Origin: Anaerolineales bacterium
GTDB taxonomy: Bacteria > Chloroflexota > Anaerolineae > Anaerolineales > UBA11579
NCBI GenBank assembly: GCA_019637805.1
Contig: JAHBVB010000002.1
Coordinates: forward strand, 575,981-639,980
Reading direction: 5' to 3'
DNA length: 64,000 nucleotides
The position numbers were made by a program, and so were the translations under genes. Of this stretch, positions 60,853 through 64,000 are shown in pieces. The notes under the pieces were generated by a model. The model ran no database searches and had not been told where the DNA came from. It worked only from the letters and a program-made list of their open reading frames with translations. Numbering within the stretch: the first letter of the stretch is position 1; each line of letters starts with the position of its first letter.

Positions 60853-60879
60853 CCCTAGATCTCTCCTGCGTGATACAGG

Positions 60880-60915
60880 CCGGGGGTGGGCTGCCCTAAG
60901 GCTGCCCACCCCCGG
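60880..60915 (-). promoter_or_regulatory. Intercistronic hairpin between binding protein and permease genes
   Basis: A 12-bp perfect GC stem (60880-60891 with 60904-60915) continues after one T-T mismatch into GCC/GGC with a CTAA loop. No T tract follows, so it is more likely a stability or processing element that keeps binding-protein mRNA more abundant than permease mRNA. Confidence 0.65.
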
Positions 60916-60936
60916 CAGGGTGTAAAACGGTGGTGC

Positions 60937-62064
60937 TTAGTTGAAAGGCGGGGCGAAGAGCAAGCCACCTTCGGTGTAGATGCTGTTGTAACCGCGGGGG
61001 ATATGGGTCGGGGTGTCCGGACCCAAGTTGCGGTTGTAGATCTCACCGTAGTTGCCGGCCAGCTTGATCACGTTGTAGGCCCACTCGTTGCTCAGGCCCA
61101 GCTTGGCGCCGAGCTCACCCTCGTTGCCCAGCAAGCGGTTGATCTGCGGGTCGGTGTTGGAGGCCTTCACCTGGTCCACATTGGCGGAAGTGATGCCATA
61201 TTCTTCCGCGGCAATCAGAGCGAAGACAGTCCACTGGGCAATGTCGAACCACTGGTCATCACCATGGCGAACCATGGGGCCCAAGGGTTCCTTGGAGAGG
61301 GTCACGTCCAAAATGACGTGAGCGGAAGGATCGGCCAGAACCGAGCGGCGGGACACCAGACCGGACTTGTCGGTGGTGACTGCATCGCAGCGGCCTTCGC
61401 TGTAAGCGGCGAAGGTGGAGTCGGCGTCTTCAAAGACGACCGGGCTGTAGCTGATGCCGGCCGCAGAAAAGGCGTCCGCCAGGTTCAGCTCAGTGGTGGT
61501 GCCGGTCTGCACGCAGACGGAACCGCCCGCCAGGTCTTCCAGGGTGGTGAAGCCAGTGGCGCTAGGCACCATCAGGCCTTGACCATCGTAGAAGGTGGTG
61601 GCGGTGAAATTGCCAGCCAGCTCGGTGTCGCGGGTCAGGGTCCAAGTGGTGTTGCGGCTCAGCACGTCGATCTCGCCGGACTGCAGCGCAGTGAAGCGCT
61701 CAGGGGCGGTCACGGGGCGGAACTCCACGGCGTCGGCGTCACCAAAGATGGCGGCGGCCAGGGCGCGGCAGTAATCCACGTCCACGCCGGAGAAGTTGCC
61801 GTCGGCGTCGACATAGCCGAAGCCAGGCACCTGGTTGTTGGCGCCGCAGACCAGGTAACCGCGGGCAACCACGGCAGCCAGGGTTTCACCTTGGGCAGCG
61901 GTTTGGGCCGCGGGGGCCGGAGCGGCATCGTCAGCCGGGGCGGCAGTATCGGCCGTGGCTGGCTCTGAGGCGTCGCCGCTGGCGGCCGGGGCCCCACCGC
62001 AAGCGGCCAGGACCAGCGCCGCAACGATGAGAAGCCCAAAGAGAGGGTAGAACTTCTTGGACAT
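60937..62064 (-). CDS. Polar amino acid ABC transporter, lipoprotein substrate-binding protein (AapJ-like)
   Basis: A 375-residue binding protein. Lipobox LVLAACGG follows a signal helix (FYPLFGLLIVAALVLAAC), then an Ala/Asp/Glu-rich spacer. The fold begins ARGYLVCGANNQVPGFGYVD, with DVDYCRALAAAIFGD, FRPVTAPERFTALQSGEIDVLSRNTTWT and VFEDADSTFAAYSEGRCDAVTTD, all typical of the AapJ/BztA group that binds many L-amino acids. It is the first gene of the operon. Confidence 0.94.
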   Translation of the reverse strand: MSKKFYPLFGLLIVAALVLAACGGAPAASGDASEPATADTAAPADDAAPAPAAQTAAQGETLAAVVARGYLVCGANNQVPGFGYVDADGNFSGVDVDYCRALAAAIFGDADAVEFRPVTAPERFTALQSGEIDVLSRNTTWTLTRDTELAGNFTATTFYDGQGLMVPSATGFTTLEDLAGGSVCVQTGTTTELNLADAFSAAGISYSPVVFEDADSTFAAYSEGRCDAVTTDKSGLVSRRSVLADPSAHVILDVTLSKEPLGPMVRHGDDQWFDIAQWTVFALIAAEEYGITSANVDQVKASNTDPQINRLLGNEGELGAKLGLSNEWAYNVIKLAGNYGEIYNRNLGPDTPTHIPRGYNSIYTEGGLLFAPPFN

Positions 62065-62204
62065 AGGGTTTCCTCTTCCTTGCTACTGTGTATAAGGTTT
62101 GACCGGCATGGTGGCCGGCCCTGTGCTGGAGGGGGGCGCCTGGCTTGCTGATTGACTGCAAACGTCGACAACCCTCTCCGGCGCAGCAATACAAGGGGTG
62201 CAGC

Positions 62205-62233
62205 ATTATAGGCGGAAGCTTGCATCTTTACAA
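62205..62233 (-). promoter_or_regulatory. Promoter of the amino acid ABC operon
   Basis: Minus strand: TTGTAA (62228-62233), a 17-bp spacer and TATAAT (62205-62210). The leader would be about 134 nt and contains a GCCGGC/GCCGGT hairpin before the GGAAGAGG site. Confidence 0.7.
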
Positions 62234-62273
62234 GGCCTAATAAACCTATCGAATTAGTGATTTAATGCCGGCG

Positions 62274-62279
62274 TATAAT
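62274..62279 (+). promoter_or_regulatory. -10 box of the enoyl-CoA hydratase gene, leaderless type
   Basis: TATAAT ends 7 bp before the ATG at 62287, so the transcript should begin at or beside the start codon. It is divergent from the ABC operon promoter. Confidence 0.6.
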
Positions 62280-62286
62280 CGCCCGC

Positions 62287-63060
62287 ATGAGCCAACCCCT
62301 GATTTTGGTCGAGATCGACAGCGGTATTGCGCTGGTGACATTAAACCGCCCGGATGCATTGAACGCCTTGAGCCCGGAGATGCTGGGCAGCCTGGCTGAG
62401 ACCATGGAGAGCCTGGACCGCGACGAGAACGTGCGGGTGATGGTGCTGACCGGCGGCCAGAGCGTGTTTGCCGCCGGGGCGGATATTAAAGCCATGGCCA
62501 GCGCATCTCCGGTGGACATTTATTTGAGGAACACGCGCCAACTGTGGCAACGTCTGTGGGCGCTGGACAAGCCGGTAATCGCGGCGGTGAACGGGGTGGC
62601 CTTTGGCGGCGGGTGCGAACTGGCGCTGGGCTGCGACCTGATTGTGGCCGGTGAAGGCGCCCGCTTCGGCCAGCCGGAGATCAAGCTGGGTATTATGCCG
62701 GGGGCGGGCGGCAGCCAGCGGCTGGCCAAGGCCCTGGGTCCGTACCGGGCGATGGAGATGGTGCTGACCGGCGACCCGCTGCCCGCACCGGAGGCGCATG
62801 CCGCCGGGCTGGTGAACCGCCTGGTGGCGGACGACCAGGTGTTGGCGGCGGCCCGCGAGCTGGCCGCCAAGATCGCCGAACGGCCCGCCGTGGCGGTGCG
62901 CCTGGCGCGCCAGGCGCTGCGCTACGGCGTGGAGCACAGCCTGGGCGAAGGCCTGGAGATGGAGCGGCGCAACTACCGCCTGTTGTATGACACCGCCGAC
63001 CAAAAAGAAGGCATGGCGGCTTTTATTGAGAAGCGCAAACCCAAATTCTCAGGCAAGTGA
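62287..63060 (+). CDS. Enoyl-CoA hydratase (crotonase family)
   Basis: Adds water to trans-2-enoyl-CoA in fatty acid or acyl-CoA breakdown. It is 257 aa, with family motifs VTLNRPDALNALSPEML, AAGADIKAMA (oxyanion hole), IAAVNGVAFGGGCELALGCDLIVAGE (second oxyanion Gly), and FGQPEIKLGIMPGAGGSQRLAKALG with the catalytic Glu positions. It overlaps the next gene by 4 bp, which encodes the following step of the pathway. Confidence 0.93.
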   Translation: MSQPLILVEIDSGIALVTLNRPDALNALSPEMLGSLAETMESLDRDENVRVMVLTGGQSVFAAGADIKAMASASPVDIYLRNTRQLWQRLWALDKPVIAAVNGVAFGGGCELALGCDLIVAGEGARFGQPEIKLGIMPGAGGSQRLAKALGPYRAMEMVLTGDPLPAPEAHAAGLVNRLVADDQVLAAARELAAKIAERPAVAVRLARQALRYGVEHSLGEGLEMERRNYRLLYDTADQKEGMAAFIEKRKPKFSGK

Positions 63061-64000
63061 GCGCATTGAGCGACGATAAGCATCTTCCGCTGATCGGGGT
63101 GGTCGGCGCGGGCACAATGGGCTCCGGCATTGCGCTGGTGGCCCTGACCGCCGGGGCCAAGGTGATCCTGCAAGACCCCTATCCAGCCATGCTGGAGAAG
63201 GCCGCGGCCTACATCAAGAAATTCTTGGAGAAAAAGGACCAGGCAGCCTTACTGGGAAACCTGACCCTCACCGACAGCCTGGAGGCTTTTGCTCCAGCCG
63301 GCCTGGTGATCGAAGCGGCCCTGGAGCAACTGGAACTGAAGAAAGAGATCTTCGCCAAGCTCGAGGCGGTCTGCGCGCCGGAGGCCATCCTGGCGACCAA
63401 TACCAGTACACTGTCGGTGACCGCCGTGGCCGCCACCACGCAGCGCCCGCAGCGCGTGGCGGGCATGCATTTCTTCAACCCCGCCCCCGTGCTGCCGTTG
63501 GTGGAAGTGGTGCGCGCTGCGCAAACCAGCCAGGCGACCATCGAGAGATTGGTCGGCCTGACAGAAGCGCTGGGCAAGACGCCAGTGGTCACCGGCGATA
63601 CGCCGGGCTTCATCGTCAACCGCGTGGCGCGCCCGTTCTACGGCGAAGCGCTGCGCTTGCTGGGCGAGGGCGTGGCTGGCTACGAAGTCATCGACCAGAT
63701 TGTAGAGGGCGGCGGTTTTAAGATGGGGCCATTTAAATTGATGGACCTGATCGGCATCGACATCAATGCTGGAGCGATGCGCTCCATGTACGAACAGAGC
63801 TTTGGCGAGCCTCGCTATAAGCCGCACTGGATTCAGATGCAAAAGTTGGCTGAAGGCGCCCTGGGACGAAAGACGGGCAGGGGGTTTTATAAATACAATG
63901 GGGATGGCCAGCTCACCGGCCCCAGCCACCTCGACCATGAATATGAACAACCCGAGGATGCACAGCGCTCTGTTGCAGGCCCACTGGTAGCTCCTGCCGA
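63057..64000 (+). CDS. 3-hydroxyacyl-CoA dehydrogenase (3' partial)
   Basis: GTG at 63057 overlaps the hydratase stop, and the frame is open to the window edge, so the end is missing. The NAD-binding Rossmann motif is GVVGAGTMGSGIALVAL near the start. Then come NTSTLSVTAVAATTQRPQRV, GMHFFNPAPVLPLVEVVR with the catalytic His, and TPVVTGDTPGFIVNRVARPF with the C-terminal domain from about residue 190. It oxidises L-3-hydroxyacyl-CoA after the hydratase step. Sequence goes on for 30 residues past the usual FYKYN end of the single-unit enzyme, so this may be a longer, two-domain PaaH-like form. Confidence 0.9.
   Translation, partial: MSALSDDKHLPLIGVVGAGTMGSGIALVALTAGAKVILQDPYPAMLEKAAAYIKKFLEKKDQAALLGNLTLTDSLEAFAPAGLVIEAALEQLELKKEIFAKLEAVCAPEAILATNTSTLSVTAVAATTQRPQRVAGMHFFNPAPVLPLVEVVRAAQTSQATIERLVGLTEALGKTPVVTGDTPGFIVNRVARPFYGEALRLLGEGVAGYEVIDQIVEGGGFKMGPFKLMDLIGIDINAGAMRSMYEQSFGEPRYKPHWIQMQKLAEGALGRKTGRGFYKYNGDGQLTGPSHLDHEYEQPEDAQRSVAGPLVAPA

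Overview
The window looks like chromosomal DNA from a high-GC member of the Chloroflexota, most likely an Anaerolineae relative. This is an inference from gene content: a SufU-type suf operon with a SufR-like regulator, an F420-type LLM oxidoreductase, a class-typical T-box before valS, and the general protein style. There is no marker rRNA to prove it. Almost all of it is dense housekeeping and metabolic coding sequence with many 1-4 bp overlaps. The exceptions are one AT-richer accessory patch (about 54.4-56.5 kb) and one repeat-filled gap (about 28.8-29.3 kb). There is no CRISPR array, rRNA or recognisable transposase gene.

Layout. 0-3.1 kb: the end of an SH3-domain membrane protein, then smpB, hutH and an ErpA/IscA protein on the minus strand. 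3.1-11.3 kb: a minus-strand three-gene cluster of a two-helix membrane protein, a 1703-residue TPR solenoid and a TPR protein with a gingipain/caspase-like His-Cys domain. This is the best candidate for an undescribed system. 11.4-12.2 kb: ribosomal protein L25 behind a strong promoter and a long structured leader. 12.2-16.7 kb: a six-gene minus-strand operon built around tRNA modification (cysteine desulfurase, MnmA, TrmI). 16.9-21.7 kb: phosphohexomutase, TatD, polyprenyl synthase, a CADD/TenA-like protein, a frameshifted VOC protein and a CBS-pair protein. 21.8-28.5 kb: SulP, nitroreductase, LLM oxidoreductase, deacetylase-fold protein, sucrase/ferredoxin-like protein and aldehyde dehydrogenase. 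28.5-29.4 kb: a 62-residue gene with a consensus promoter, nested inverted repeats and tRNA-Pro(GGG).

29.4-38 kb holds Fe-S cluster assembly: SufT-like protein, SufR-like regulator, then sufC-sufB-sufD, a small barrel protein, sufS, sufU and a Rieske protein. A 29-bp sequence is repeated perfectly in front of sufR and in front of the suf promoter, so it is probably the SufR operator. 38-43.6 kb: HAD phosphatase, miaA, a YraN-like nuclease, dienelactone hydrolase, a membrane protein, a JAMM peptidase, plsY and a metallo-beta-lactamase-fold enzyme. 43.7-47.1 kb: T-box-controlled valS and a VOC protein. 47.1-54.4 kb: tandem paralogous membrane proteins of unknown function, an SRAP-domain protein that lacks its usual Cys2, an MFS exporter, an AspT-family transporter and a radical SAM/HhH protein. 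54.5-57.6 kb: accessory membrane proteins and a transglutaminase-like protein. 57.7-62.1 kb: a polar amino acid ABC importer. 62.3-64.0 kb: enoyl-CoA hydratase and the start of a 3-hydroxyacyl-CoA dehydrogenase.

A recurring regulatory theme is a TATAAT-like box only 6-7 bp before the start codon. It occurs at seven genes or operons and predicts leaderless transcripts. Starts given here are adjusted from the longest reading frame wherever a ribosome-binding site, an overlap or homology gave a better choice.
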